Source: Bisporella sp. PMI_857
Lineage: Eukaryota > Ascomycota > Leotiomycetes > Helotiales > Helotiaceae
Direction: 5' to 3'
Length of the DNA: 64,000 nt
NCBI GenBank assembly: GCA_021307315.1
Contig: JAJSPD010000020.1
Coordinates: 620,001 to 684,000, forward strand
Shown here piece after piece: positions 22,155 to 34,325 of the stretch; the stretch's first letter is position 1; each line of letters begins with the position of its first letter. The position numbers and the translations under genes were made by a program. Below the pieces are notes generated by a model that searched no databases, was not told the origin of the DNA, and saw nothing but the letters and a program-made list of their open reading frames with translations.

Positions 22155-22541
22155 TCATCCTTGCACTTATCGCATGCGAACTCTCCTCGTCTGCTTCCTG
22201 TACCCAAATAGCCTTACAATGAGCCTCAGAACGCACTGCGAGCTTTCCCCTTCAGATCTTTCAGCTTAGAAAGCCTTAAGATATGCCTTGCATCGCATTG
22301 CGAGCTCGTTCTTCTAAATCTTGTATCAATTACACTTTACAATGAGCCTCGCAGAGTACTGTGCGCCTTTTCATTTTGACTCTTATATTTAGTAAGCCTA
22401 ACAATAAAGCCTCGCATCGCATTGCGAGCTCTTATGTCTATTGAACCATACAGCGGGACTTGCAAAGCACTGCGAAGTTTTCCCTTCAACTTCTTGCGTC
22501 AAGCTTTCGCAATGAGCTGCGCAAAGTATGCAATGCGAGAA
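22155..22541. repeat. degenerate ~60-bp tandem repeat array
   Basis: About six to seven units with a core like ctcgcatcgcattgcgagct. Unit anchors (ttacaatgagcc or its variants) fall near 22214, 22275, 22337, 22398, 22448 and 22505, spacings of about 61, 62, 61, 50 and 57 bp. The core contains an inverted repeat (gcat/tcgcattgcga). The array fills much of the 828-bp divergent promoter between the NACHT-ankyrin and Zn2Cys6-ankyrin genes. Confidence 0.7.
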
Positions 22542-22722
22542 CATATGCCTGCACTAGCAAATAATTTCATGACACGGCTAGACGGGAAATTTGGCGCTGC
22601 AGAATGTCATCCCTCCTTCACGTTTCCAAACTCACTTCGCTCACCATTTGGTGACTTGCTCTTTTCATGTCACCATTGTCAGCATAGCTGTCGAGAAACG
22701 CTTCAACCTGAGCTAGAAGGCA

Positions 22723-24208
22723 ATGGCGACTGATCGTGGCCACGGTGAGTTGGACAACTGCAATGATAACGAAATAGATGTGACAGAAGAAGAACATCGA
22801 GAACGTGGGGTCGACAAGTGTGCTGAGTGTAGACACCGGAAAATCAAGGTGAGAAAACTATCCTTCTAAATGACGAATACTGAGAGCGACAAATCAAGTG
22901 CTCTCCAAGTATTCGTGTATGGAATGAGGATATCCATCAAAAATGCAAAGGTTGCCAGAAGGGTAATCGGGAATGTGGTCCCAATGGGCGGAAGAAAGCA
23001 GAAGATTATATGCAGGATGCCGTGACAAACCTAGAGTTGAGGTCGAATGGAAACTATGTAGGGCGACCGAGGTAAGTAAACTTGTAAATCATATCGTGAA
23101 ATCACATCCCGGCTAATATGGTAACAGGATTAATGCTGCGTTGAAACGGCTTGATTGTAACAAGGAAGCATTATATCAACTCGACTCTGCTATCACAGAG
23201 TTTACGAGACTCCAAGGGCTTGGAGCTTCACATCTTCCCAATCATGAGGATCAATCGTCCCTAGACGAACACAACAAGATGTACCGAGACATATTGCAAA
23301 CGCAGTTGATTGAACTTACAGAACTTGTATCGTTAGCAGACGGAGCAGCTGACGCGGCAGCAACGGACCTGGCAGAAAAGACTTATTGCCGAATCTTGTG
23401 TCATTTTCAAAACCTGGGCAGAATGGACTTCACAGCTTCCGGTATCATCACGGATCATTGCAAACTGCTTATCAAGGTGGCAGAATTCCACCTTCGAAAT
23501 GATGAGGAGTTTCAAGCAGAGAAGTATCTAATAGAGGCCGTTAAGCTGCCAGCTCCCCAGCCCTTCTTGGACAAGATATGGCAACTGCTTAGGGATTCTC
23601 TCCCACGATCATCTGAAAGTCTCGCTGCTTTGATCAAAGAAAAAGACACCGGTCAATTCCTCTCACCAGTTACTCCCGAACCATTTCCGCCAGGTCACAG
23701 AGTGATGAGGAGTGGCTATGCATCGACAGCTCCACCAGACCTTCTACGAGGCAACTCATGTCGAGACATTATCTCATCTCCACCAATACATACCGCCATC
23801 CAAGCGAACGTAAAAGCGGTATTCGAAATGATCAAGGCGTGCCCAGAACGTGAGCTTCACGCGAGGGATGCTCAAGGCCATACCCCTCTCTTCCTTGCTA
23901 CCTTGCTCAAAGAAGAATTTGTTGCTTGTTCCATTATAGCACGGTTATCAGAAGACCGCGCCGATATTTTGCCAGTGGTCATGAATGATCGGGATTATCG
24001 TGGAGAGCCGATTCTAAATGCCGCAATTCGTTCTGGTTGCTGCGTTAGGTTCATCCAGATGCTCGTACATTATGGCGCAGAAGTAGAGCCTGAAGTTATG
24101 CTACCAGGGCAACTCACACCACTGCAGGCTGCAGCTCAACGGGACGATTTCGATATTGTCTCATTATTGATATCGAACGGCGCCATGACAGCACTTGAGA
24201 TTGCATAA
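22723..24208 (+). CDS. Zn2Cys6 DNA-binding protein with C-terminal ankyrin repeats
   Basis: Three exons (introns 22849-22898 and 23072-23127) give 459 aa. The first intron splits the binuclear zinc cluster: CAECRHRKIKC in exon 1-2, then CKGCQKGNREC in exon 2, giving C-x2-C-x6-C and C-x2-C-x6-C with a loop of about 14 residues. The usual regulatory middle homology region is not evident. From about residue 290 come ankyrin-like repeats (PPIHTAIQANVKAVFEMI, HTPLFLATLLKEEFVACSII, LTPLQAAAQRDDFDIVSLLI). Probably a nuclear transcription factor. Its divergent partner also has ankyrin repeats, so a functional pair is possible but inferred from position only. Confidence 0.85.
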
Positions 24209-25529
24209 AAGCGTAGTAACACTCGTATTGCATATTTTCTGGAGTCTCAACCTCATGTTGCCAGCCAATAGACTGTGAGAAGAATCAAATCATGGCCTAA
24301 TAATGCTCCTTTACGGGAGTTGGAACTGTTAGCTTCTAGCCCTGTGCTATTATCCTCGAAGAGCCACGATTGTATTAGCCTTGTTAGCGAACGATTTCGG
24401 TTGTACATATTGAATATATGAACTGCCTAACCGTCCATTTATCTCCGATTCTTAGCATGTTGAGCTCTGAGCTTTAGCCAGGCTGAATTGATGTCCGTTA
24501 TACCCATCTTGTTTTGCGTCCTCTCGGCGATGGAGTTACGACACATTAAGGAGTTAAGCGTGGAGCTTGGAGTAGGGACCTGAGAATATCGAATCTTCTA
24601 CGAAATGGAAGGATACCTTTCCTAGAAGACACAAGAAGTTTCTCGCTACGCATGCCCTATATGTATTAGGATAGTTGTTATTATTATACAGTCTCTTTCA
24701 TTCAATAACAAATCGGAGTTAAACAAAACAAGAACACATACTGCTCACTTGAGAGTAATGATAGAGGCTACAATATGGCTATACGTTTTAAACAGCTTAG
24801 AGACGCACCAGCGAATGCAATGTGCAAGGCAGGTTAAATGATCCTAATACTTTCGAAAGGCATTTGTAAGCACAAATCCATCTAACATAAAATATACCCG
24901 CTCGAAAATTCTAGTGAAGACGATGCAGAACAGAGAGTCTGTATCTAGATAGCGCAGAGTGAATTCAATGATGATATAAAGCTTTAAATGAATATTGTTG
25001 ATAGCAATGAGACAAAAAGATATGTATATATATCAATATCAATATTGAGGTGTTGACAAGTACCACCCTGTTAGCTTGGCATGGCCTCGGCCTCGCTTAA
25101 GTAGCTCTATCGGTGCTAGGCTCTCGACTTTCCCGCTCTGTGAACAAAATCTTCCCTTGGAGCTACCCATTCACCACCATCACGAACAACCAGCTTTCGA
25201 TTCTGCCACTCTTCCAGCCTTTCAGTCCTTCTCCCGAGAACTTCTTTTCGCCGTCTCAGATACTCATTATAGAGTTCTTTTCTAATATTAGTGTTCTTGA
25301 GCCACGTTCTGATCTTCTGCCTCTGCCATCCGTTCCATTCTCCGAAAGACGCGATCGTTATCCGTGACAGGTCTCGATAGCTCCTCCACATTCTCCTCTT
25401 CATCTGTACATCAATTCATCATCTGCTCCTGGGTCGTGCGCTGTTACGATCAACTCCCCTGATCAACTCCTCACTTATAATAATCAGTGAGGCAGACACC
25501 AAGTCTCCCTCGCCTTCATACCTCTCAGC
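24209..25529. other. intergenic, 5' flank of the NTF2-RRM gene
   Basis: AT-rich 3' flank of the Zn2Cys6 gene, then a CT-rich stretch before 25530 typical of strong fungal promoters and 5' leaders. One basic minus-strand frame (25116-25403) was not accepted. Confidence 0.45.
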
Positions 25530-27305
25530 ATGTCAACCAACGGCAGCTTCGCTCAACAGGAGCAATACAAGACTGAACAGTATCCAGCTACCTCCGGCGC
25601 TGCTGATACCAACAATGGTGGTTCTTCTAGCAATGATAACTTGTCCAAGGATGAGGTTGGATGGTACTTCGTTGAGCAGTACTACACTACCTTGAGCAAG
25701 AACCCAGAGAAACTTCATGTACGATTGCATATCCAAATAAATCTCGGCCAATACTGACTCCTTTAGCTTTTCTATGGAAAGCGATCCCAGTTCGTCTCTG
25801 GTCTAGAAGCTGTTACATCTCTCGTTTTCGTCGGCCGTAGTGTGAGTATCCATCTGTCTTTCCTTCACCTCAGATTCCACAGCTAACAGATGTACAGGCT
25901 ATTCAAGGTCGCATCCGAGATCTCGACTTCCAAGACTGCAAGGTTCGTGTTACCAATGTTGACTCACAAGCATCCTTCGATAATATCGTTATCCAAGTTA
26001 TTGGAGAGATGTCCAACAAATCTGCCGAGCCAAAGAAATTCGTTCAGACCTTTGTCCTTGCCCAACAACCATCGGGTTACTTCGTTCTGAATGATGTCTT
26101 CCGATACATTAGCGAGGAGGAGGAGGATGAGGTTCCTGAAGCTACTGGAGAGGTCGTTGAGGGAGAGGCTGGTGCTGCTACTACTAGTGCATTAGTCGAG
26201 GATGTCGAAATGCCAAAGCCTCAAGCTACCGTGGAGGAAAAAGCTCCTGAATTGGATACCACAATTGTCGACAAGAAATTGGAGACTATCGAGGCCGAGC
26301 CAGTTGCTCCAGCAGAAGAGGCTCCCTCCACCAATGGAGAGACACCTGCTGAGGCTGAGGAGGCTATTGTGACTGAGACTAAGCCAGAGGAAGAAATTCC
26401 AACCCCCGAGGTTGTTGAGAAGGCCGTCGAGGAAGAGACGAAGGAGCCGGAAAAGCCCGCCGAGCCAGCACCATCTCCAGCCATTAGTCGCCTTCCTTCT
26501 GTCACAAAGCCAGCAGTTCCAACTCAACCCGCTACCCCCGCTAAACCATTGACATGGGCAAGTCGCGCTGCCGCCGCCGCGGGACCTCCTAAGCCTGCCG
26601 TTCCTATTGTCGCACCCAAGTCAACTGCTACACCACCAGCACAAGCCCGCGCGGCTCCTCCCAGCACACCAGCCAAGCCCGCACAAATCCCCACACAAAT
26701 CCAATCTACTGCTGCTCCTGCCGCTACATCTGAGAAGGACAAGGAGAACAACCCTCCCACCCCTGGCGGATGGCAAAGTGTTGGTAGCGACCACTCTAAA
26801 CGGCAAAACCGACCCCAATCAATCTCTCAGGCGCCTCCAGAGAAAGAAGGTAGTCTTGGCTATGTGAGAAATGTCACTGAGAAAGTCCCCGAGAAAGACT
26901 TGCGTGAGCAGCTTGCCTCATTTGGCAAGTTGGTTTACTTTGACATCAATCGCACAAAGGTAGAGTCAAGGATATCTGCTGCAGCATTAAATATTATACT
27001 AATATGATACCTAGAACTGTGCCTTTGTTGAATACGAGTCCCCTGAGGGTTACCAAAAGGCGGCCGCTGCGAACCCACACAAGATTGCTGGTGAAGACAT
27101 CTATGTTGAGCCACGTCGTCCTAAGGCCGGCGCTTACGGCGGAAATACCTACAATGGCCCACGCGGAGGTGTCAATCAACGCGGTCGTGGTGGCTTCGAA
27201 CAAGGACGCCCTGGCAGTCAAGGGGGCCGTGGCAATTTTGGACAAAATCGTGGTCGTGGGGGAGCACCTCGAGGACGAGGCGCCAGTCAAGCTGCTAATG
27301 CCTAA
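25530..27305 (+). CDS. NTF2-RRM protein, G3BP / Bre5-Nxt3 type
   Basis: Four exons (introns 25719-25766, 25842-25897, 26960-27014) give 538 aa. An NTF2-like domain at about residues 40-170 starts VGWYFVEQYYTTLSKNPEKLH and continues LFYGKRSQFVSG, FVGRSAIQGRI and SGYFVLNDVFRY. A Glu/Pro/Ala-rich low-complexity linker follows. The RRM at about 405-480 has SLGYVRNVTEKVPEKDL and, across the third intron, NCAFVEYESPEG as RNP1. The C-terminus is RGG-rich (RGRGGFEQGRPG, QNRGRGGAPRGRG). The family comprises G3BP stress-granule scaffolds and the Ubp3 cofactor Bre5 in yeast. Cytoplasmic RNA binding and ubiquitin-protease cofactor roles are inferred from that. Confidence 0.9.
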
Positions 27306-29287
27306 ACCTGATGATTCAGATCTGGAGTCATGGTCATGAGAACATCTCTCGCCATTTACCCATCAATCCCAAATCGACCGTGTACCATATCCCTTCCCTC
27401 TTGGACCATCTTGCTACGACCCAAGAGCTATGTATTCTACCTACTCTTTAGTATTTGCGGCCGTTTGGACTTCCGATTTTCTGCGCGCAAAAGTTTTGAT
27501 TCCACCAGCGGGATTTGCAACACGGCCAATCACACGACCTTATGTGGTATATGGATTTTGCTGATATTTTGCATCTTCACAAAACGGAATGGAATGGGCA
27601 CGGGTTTCAAAAATGAATTCCGTTTGACGAATATTTTCATCAAAATCTACTTTTCATGTCTTTAGCTGGCATGGGTTGCGCGTTCTTCAAACTGATTCCC
27701 CATTTTCATTTTCACTGCATGGCATATTTCGTCGCTTTCGCTTGATGATTGGTAGGAGGGGCACAAGGCAGCATGGCATTTTAGGATGGTAATGTAGAGG
27801 ATGAAGGGCGGGGGGATTGAATGCTAGCAGAGTGTCTGTAGTTTATAAATCAAGTGCAGAACTCCAATCAGTCCGGGTGTAGTCCTGGAATTCTTTGTGT
27901 GGATCAACTCGACAAGTTGTAAAATTGGGGGGGAGGGGTTTTGCAACGCCAATGACCAGTTTCTAAGAAACAGATCAAGTACGAGTTGGGGCCTCTCTTT
28001 TTCCGAGATTTTGATCCGATGTTCCCCAGATGCCCCACAATAATTTGTGCCAAGACTATGGCTCTGACAATTTATATCAGACTCGACCCATGCAGCATAC
28101 TCCAGAAAAAGCTCAAACTGCTCCACATGACTCCGGAGGGCGTGCTGGTGTGCCTTTTTGAGTCATGTAATTGAGCTTGTTACCCTTCTTCTGACTTTTC
28201 ACATGCTGTCAGACTATTCTCAACCCTATTCTAGAGCTTCATCGCAGCCACCACGCGGCAAAAAGTTTCCAATTGAACAACAGATTCATTGCCGGCCTAT
28301 CATAGAAGTAGTCCTTCGATGCGATGAAACTTTTTATTTTGTTAGCGTTCATGCTTCGGTCCCGAAATTCCATAGACTTCAGTTTCTTCTTGTGCGCTAT
28401 GTCTATTTCAAGTTTTCTTGTCCCTTGTCCTCCCATAGATACTTACTGTAATAGGCCACTATCAAGCTTTTATGCTTTAATTTGTTTGCTGATACCGTAC
28501 TGTCGATGACAAGATATGATTTGTGCACTGGCCCAGCGGTGGTGGGAAACACCATTTGCGGCAACGACGCCACAAGCTCGTCCTGGAAAAAGTTCTCCGG
28601 ATGCCGAGTAAACGGAAGCTGGCGAAATTGAGCTGCCTGTGAATCTTCTTGAGGATTGAAGTGAATACCGGCACTGATCTGTGTACGTACCTAGGTATGA
28701 CATGTAAACGCCATGCTAAGCTTTGCCAATTGTTGTTTCTATACTTTAATACTGAGCTCATTGATACGGTGTCTGATCATGTATATCTGTTTGCTGCTAC
28801 GTGTTCTGCCCTTTTCCTGAACACCACATCTTCATTTCATTTTCTACGGCTCACTTCTAACAGATGACTTGAATCTCTATTGAATGAATCTGTACTATAT
28901 AGTGTAATCATGCAGAGGAATGTCTCACTGGGGCTTCGGCCCCACATAACGAGCCTGGATGTATCCTGTGCAAATGAGTTTTGCTTAGCGTAGAAATGCC
29001 ACATGCTATCCACGCTGTACCCCGCGTTGTCCGACCAAAAAGTCTAATGGGAATCCGCGTTCCCCCTCAAAGCTTTGGCTTGGGAAAAGAAAATCCAGAT
29101 CTACAATCTGGAGATGATATCCAGGCGTGCGGTAACCAGGGGATCAGCTCCCTCACAATAGTATATTCTCTCATCTTATATCAAGCCCCATTCCGCACAA
29201 TTTGCTCCTCAGAATCCTCTGTCTCATCGTCGCTCACTCCCGTGCCCCTTCGAAGAACTAGGATTCTTCGGTTAATCCTTGAGTATC
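27306..29287. other. 2-kb intergenic
   Basis: 3' flank of the NTF2-RRM gene and 5' flank of the transporter. Short frames only; no feature supported. Confidence 0.45.
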
Positions 29288-31403
29288 ATGATGGAGAACT
29301 CATCAAAGAGGAACGAGAAGCTCGAAACCATCCACCTTCAAGACTCCACAGATGTTGATGTAGTCCAACAGGTCCACCAGGATGGCACAGTTGATTTTGT
29401 CGATACTCATGCTTTGGGGGGAGCATTGGAGCAGATGCCAAAGGGATACTTCTACAGCTGGCAATTTATTGGCACTGTGATTGTAAGTCAATTCTGCAGA
29501 TTGATGTCTGCCAGACAAAACTAATTCGACTTGTCAGGCAACTTGTCTTGCGAACAATTGTGCCTATCTCGGGTGGGTCTTACCAGCAAATACTCTGTAA
29601 GTTAGATGCTTCACAATAGGACGATTGCCGTTGATAAATAAACAGGCTACTCATCAATGAGGACATCGGCCCTTCACCTAATCTCCAGTGGGTCGCTACT
29701 GTGTGGACCTTGGGGTCATCTGTTGGTTTCTTGCTAGTTGGTCGACTGAGTGATATTTTTGGACGTAAAGTACGATTTCATCACCCGTGCGTTGGTTTCT
29801 GATCTTTAGAATACTATGGCTTATTATTCTGCTGTCAAAGTACGTAGGCTAACAAGGATATAGTGGATGGTGATGGCATCTACTGGTCTTGGGCTCATCG
29901 GCTGTATTGTTGGTTGCACCGCTACTTCTATTAATGCACTTATCGGCGCAAATCTTTGCAACGGTCTAGGGGCTGCCGGTCAGCTGAGTTTCGGAATCGT
30001 TCTTGGAGAGCTCGTGCCAAATAAACAGCGTGGTCCAATCGTTACACTGGTCTTTTTGAGTGCTGCGCCATTCGCAGGTGTGTTCTTTCCATCTCTACCC
30101 ATTAGACACATAGTCTCATTTTTGGAGAGTCGCTTACCCAATATAGTATTTGGCCCTGCCATTGCAAGAGCATTCTTCATCAATACTGCAGCTAAATGGA
30201 GATGGAGCTACTATCTCGGTGTCATATTCTCCGGAATAGCTCTGCTGATGTACCAATTCTGTTATCATCCCCCAACTTACACTCAGCTTCACGTGCAAGG
30301 AAAGTCTAAGTGGCAACAAATGAAGGAACTCGACTATGGCGGATTGTTGATTTATTTTGCTGGTATGGTGTTATCAATCATCGGTCTGAGCTGGGGAGGA
30401 GGAACGTATCCTTGGGTCAGCGGTAAAGTTCTTGGCACCTTAATCACTGGGATCTTGTGTTTCGTTGCCCTCCCATTCTATGGTAAAATTCCAGAATCAA
30501 TGTTTGCACTGCAAATACTGATCCCGCGCAGAGGCATACGTCGTCAAAGAAGGCGCTCTTGTTCCACCCCGTCTTTTCCGCTCAATAGGCTACGTCGCAA
30601 TCACCGTGGCAGCCACCATTGGCGCAATGGTTTACTACGCCCTGACCATTCTGTGGCCTACCATTCTCGGCACGATATATACGACGAATGTCATGAAAAT
30701 TGGGTGGCAGTCGTCCGTTGTCGGTGGCGGTATTCTGCTCGGTCAAGTCTTTGGTGGCTTCGGTCTCTCCTATATACCTTATGTCAAATGGCAAACAGTC
30801 ATCATGTCCGTTCTCAGCATGGCATTCGTCACCTCCCTCGTCTCACTCTCCGAGGACAAACATGCAGAATTCATTGCCTTCGGCACTCTTGCTTGTATCT
30901 TCATCGGTTACGTTGACAATATCACTTTCCCAGGTGTTACCTTGGTGATTGAGCCTCAGGATATCGGCCTGGCGACTGGAGTGCTGGGCAGTATCCGAGG
31001 TTTTGGTGGTGCGGTGGCTCAAGCTCTATATGTCTCTGTGCTCACCAACAAACTTGCGGATTACCTTCCTGCATATGTCGCTCCAGCAGTGGTGCAAGCA
31101 GGCCTTCCGGCCTCATCCCTACCCTCTCTCTTCGCAGGTCTCACGACTGGCAACTTTACCGCTGTCCCGGATATCACTCCTACCATCATCGGGGTTGCCG
31201 CAACACAGGCAAAACGCGCTTATATCGACTCTTTCCACATTGTGTTCTATGCGACGATTCCTTTCAGCACGCTGTTGATTTTATCAGCATGCTTTGTACC
31301 GAATATGGATAAGTATCTTGGAAATAATGTCGCGAAGAGACTCCAGAACTTCAAGAACGCAGAAGATTCTGACGTCTCAGAGAAGCAGGTGGAGACTGTA
31401 TGA
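29288..31403 (+). CDS. MFS transporter, TRI12 / siderophore-iron family
   Basis: Six exons (introns 29483-29537, 29597-29645, 29770-29863, 30078-30146, 30483-30531) give 599 aa. Two in-frame ATGs start the frame at 29288 and 29291. The N-terminus is hydrophilic; about 14 hydrophobic helices follow. Motif A appears as GRLSDIFGRKWM after helix 2, and the family-typical PSPNLQWVATVWTLG and TNVMKIGWQSSVVGGG blocks are present. This places it in the DHA2-like TRI12 group, proton-driven exporters or iron-chelate importers of the plasma membrane. No biosynthetic genes lie nearby, so the substrate is unknown. Confidence 0.88.
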
Positions 31404-31561
31404 GTGAGTTTCATTGTCACTTTCTGAAATGCGAAAATATAATATGAAATCCTGGGGCTCAAAGATACTGAGGCTGTTACGTTGTAATATTATCTTAATT
31501 CTACATGGTCTGCGTATATTTTTCCGCCATGATTTCTTCATTCTCGTCATTCATTGCATGA

Positions 31562-32820
31562 CTAGCTTGACCGTTTATCTTCGGTATCGGCCTCGAACAG
31601 TCGAGTAAAAGCAACAGCTACCTCCTCCGTCAAGTCACTCGCTTGTAGACTTCGACCTTTCTTTGCGAATGCGAAGCGCGAGCATTCCTGCAATATTTAG
31701 TAAACTAGATACCAACAAATCTTGAGAAGGCGAAACTTACCCTCGTCAATAAGCCGCCACCAAAACCCACAAGTGCAATGAGTTCTGTGGGATTCATGTC
31801 TCCTTCGTGATCCAAGATTCTATCAATACACGCCTTTCTCCACCATAGAAATGTTGCTAAATTTCCGGCGAGAGTGTCGCCCTGGCCTCCACTGCGTTTA
31901 AGTCCTCCGTCAAGATCACTGATATACGTATACTCGCCATTTGGCATATAATCATTTCCCCCTCTCTGCGCAACCGTCACTCTGCAAAATGTCCAGATAA
32001 CTTCTTAACTCCCGCACCAACTTCCAGCTCTGTAGCCTCAAAGCCTTTGCTTTACACAGACGGCCAAACCCCACTACGTTTGGGGTAAGAATACAGTTCT
32101 TGTAGTCCTACACAAGCTCTAGCCTAGTTTGCGCGAGATGCAATCCGTCAGCATCCAGAACTAAAGGGATTTTCTTTGCGCGCAGCTGAGATGACATGTG
32201 TGCAAGTGCCTTGCATCAACTCATCCCGCTCCAACCCTAGCCCGATAACCAGGGCATGAAGACGGAACAGCATTGCCGTCACGGCTTCGTCAATCGACTC
32301 AGACGAATCTGAAGAAGACTCGCGGGGTAGATTGCCGCATCAGTGGGTGAACCATCAGATTTGGCGAACAGGTCTTAATGACCTGGGAGCTTGAGGTTCG
32401 CAGATCACATGATTCTATATATTCAATTAGCACTGAACTCTTGCAGACTCTGCGAAGGCACACCATATCTGCTTCTAGTGGAGCGTGGAGCGCTGGCATG
32501 GCAGAAAAATATGACTGGTATCCCTTTAACCGCCAATGTCGTTCAACCCCTGTAGATTAGTCATTACATATGGCCAATTAAAAGGCTTTGACTTATCCGA
32601 AGATTTCAATTTCAACCTTTATGAACCGATTATAGAGCTGGATTCTTATAAATACTACATAAATCAGTCAACAGTATTAGAGGATGACTTGACATACTTT
32701 ACAACCTTATCGGGTACCCTAGATAGCGTTATGTATGTAATTAATTTGCAGGGGTTGGACGACATTGGCGGTTAAGGGGATATAGGCTGATACCTCCTCC
32801 AATCAAGCGATGAATGACCC
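31562..32820 (-). pseudogene. ADP/ATP-dependent NAD(P)HX dehydratase (NNRD/YjeF-C), broken
   Basis: Successive family blocks read in order on the minus strand, in shifting frames: SYFSAMP and APLEADM; HVICEPQA, then one base missing, then VIKTCSPNLMVHPLMR; SIDEAVTAML; a VIGLGLERDELMQ-like substitute for the nucleotide-binding GPGLGRD; KIPLVLDADGLHLAQ; ILTPNVVGFGRLCKAKG; TVAQRGGNDYMPNGEYTYIS; DLDGGLKRSGGQGDTLAGN; then across a normal intron [19 protein letters not shown]. Stops and frameshifts separate several blocks, and a MITE (32521-32780) sits in the 5' part. The enzyme repairs damaged NADHX and NADPHX and is normally conserved, so a second, working copy is expected elsewhere. Confidence 0.85.
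32521..32780. mobile_element. ~260-bp MITE with TA target site
   Basis: Inverted repeats of about 45 bp (from tccctttaaccgccaatgtc at 32521, and its complement ending at 32780) differ mainly by C/T transitions. TA flanks both sides (32519-32520 and 32781-32782). There is no transposase gene. TA duplication suggests a Tc1/mariner/pogo driver, but the ends differ from the pogo element at 8.3 kb. It lies inside the broken NAD(P)HX dehydratase gene. Confidence 0.85.
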
Positions 32821-33070
32821 TAGTCAGCTACATAATGGTTACAGTAATCTTGTAAAATTTATTGCATTTTATGTAATAATATCCGGCTGACAACAATCCT
32901 CTACGACTTTCCTATCTCACTTCAATCCAACGACTCCATCTCCTCTCTCAAACATTCTCTTTGCGAAGACGCCCCCTACTGCCTCGGTCCGGTGTGTATA
33001 TTGTGATATCTCAAATCATTGCAAAGCTAATCTGCGAAAAGGCCCCCTTATCCAGTAATTCTTGCCAGTC

Positions 33071-34325
33071 ATGAGCACAACTACAGAACCCCAGAAGCTC
33101 GAGAAGAAGCCTATCAAGTTTAGCAATTTGCTACGTAAGTTTTACCCGGTAGTGCATGGGATACTAGAGCTTCAAGACTAACTACTTGCCCTATCACAGT
33201 TGGTTCAGGTTTGAATATGTTTGAGTATGTATACACCGCTATTCTTGCCTTCAAATGAGAGTTGACAGATGGTCTATAGGGTTTCTACACTGGGTCAGGT
33301 ACGATAATCCCTTACTCCACAGCTGGGGCGTATCAAGGACATCATTGAGAACACGAGGCTAATGCCTCGACTAGCCTCTAGAAGTGGTCAAGACCACCAT
33401 GGCTGCCCACAGAAGCGATGGCATGGCTGGCGCGATTACTCGGGTTTGGGGCCGTGGCGGCGTCTTTGGCTGTAAATAGCATGTCGCAGGCTGCGAGATA
33501 ATCAATATTTAGCAAAGCAAAGCTGACAATTTATACACAGTCTACCAAGGTCTCATCCCATGGGCCTGGATCGAAGCTTCAACCAAGGGCGCCGTCCTTC
33601 TCTTCGTCGCCTCCGAAGCCGAATACTATGCCAAGACTTTTGGTGCCTCCAACTTCGTCGCCGGTATCAGCGGTGGTATGCTCGGTGGTCTCGCACAAGC
33701 CTACGCCACTATGGGTTTCTGCACATGCATGAAGACTGTCGAAATCACAAAACACAAGGCTGCAGCCGGTGGTGCTAAACCACCAGGCACAATTGAGACA
33801 TTTATGGGCATCTACCGTGCCGAGGGCATACGAGGTATCAACAAAGGCGTCAATGCCGTCGCTGTACGACAAGTCACAAATTGGGGAAGCAGATTCGGTC
33901 TATCTCGTGTGGCTGAGACTGGAATTCGAAAAGTCACTGGCAAGGATGATAGTGTGGCATTGAGTGTTGGGGAGAAGATTCTTGCATCTGGTCTGGGTGG
34001 TGGTCTGAGCCCGTGGAATCAACCTATTGAGGTTATTCGCGTGGAGATGCAGAGTAAGAAGGAAGATCCTAATAGGCCCAAGAAGATGACTGTGGCCAAT
34101 ACTGCCCGTTATGTCTATTCTCAAAATGGACTCAAGGGCTTGTACAGAGGTGTTACTCCTCGTATTGGTCTCAGTGTTTGGCAAACCATTTGTATGGTTG
34201 CGTTGGGTGACATGTGAGTTCCACTTCTCCCTCCTAACTACTCATGTGAGCATAGCTAATAACTTTACAGCGCCAAAGGGTGGGTCGAGAAGGCTACTGG
34301 TGATAAGGTCACCGTGAAACATTGA
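33071..34325 (+). CDS. YHM2: mitochondrial carrier Yhm2 (citrate/2-oxoglutarate)
   Basis: Six exons, three of them under 100 bp (introns 33135-33199, 33225-33279, 33299-33374, 33472-33540, 34214-34270), give 310 aa, near the yeast length. The three-repeat carrier fold is visible. The family-specific opening KPIKFSNLLLGSGLNMFE, TLGQPLEVVKTT in place of PxDxxK, YQGLIPWAWIEASTKGAVLL, GFCTCMKTVEITKHK, INKGVNAVAVRQVTNWGS and YRGVTPRIGLSVWQT are all hallmarks. Yhm2 exchanges citrate for 2-oxoglutarate across the inner membrane, feeding cytosolic NADPH and acetyl-CoA, and binds mtDNA in yeast. Very high conservation gives strong confidence. Confidence 0.95.

Noticed and set aside
25116..25403. Basic 95-aa minus-strand frame upstream of the NTF2-RRM gene
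   Set aside because: It lies in the CT-rich leader of the plus-strand gene, has no recognised domain, and its basic composition is explained by the complement of CT-rich DNA.
29288..31403. TRI12-type transporter as part of a secondary-metabolite cluster
   Set aside because: No synthase, terpene cyclase or tailoring gene lies nearby; the P450 pseudogene is 11 kb away with unrelated genes between.
32536..32775. 79-aa open frame inside the MITE
   Set aside because: It runs from one inverted repeat into the other, has no domain, and is a chance frame.
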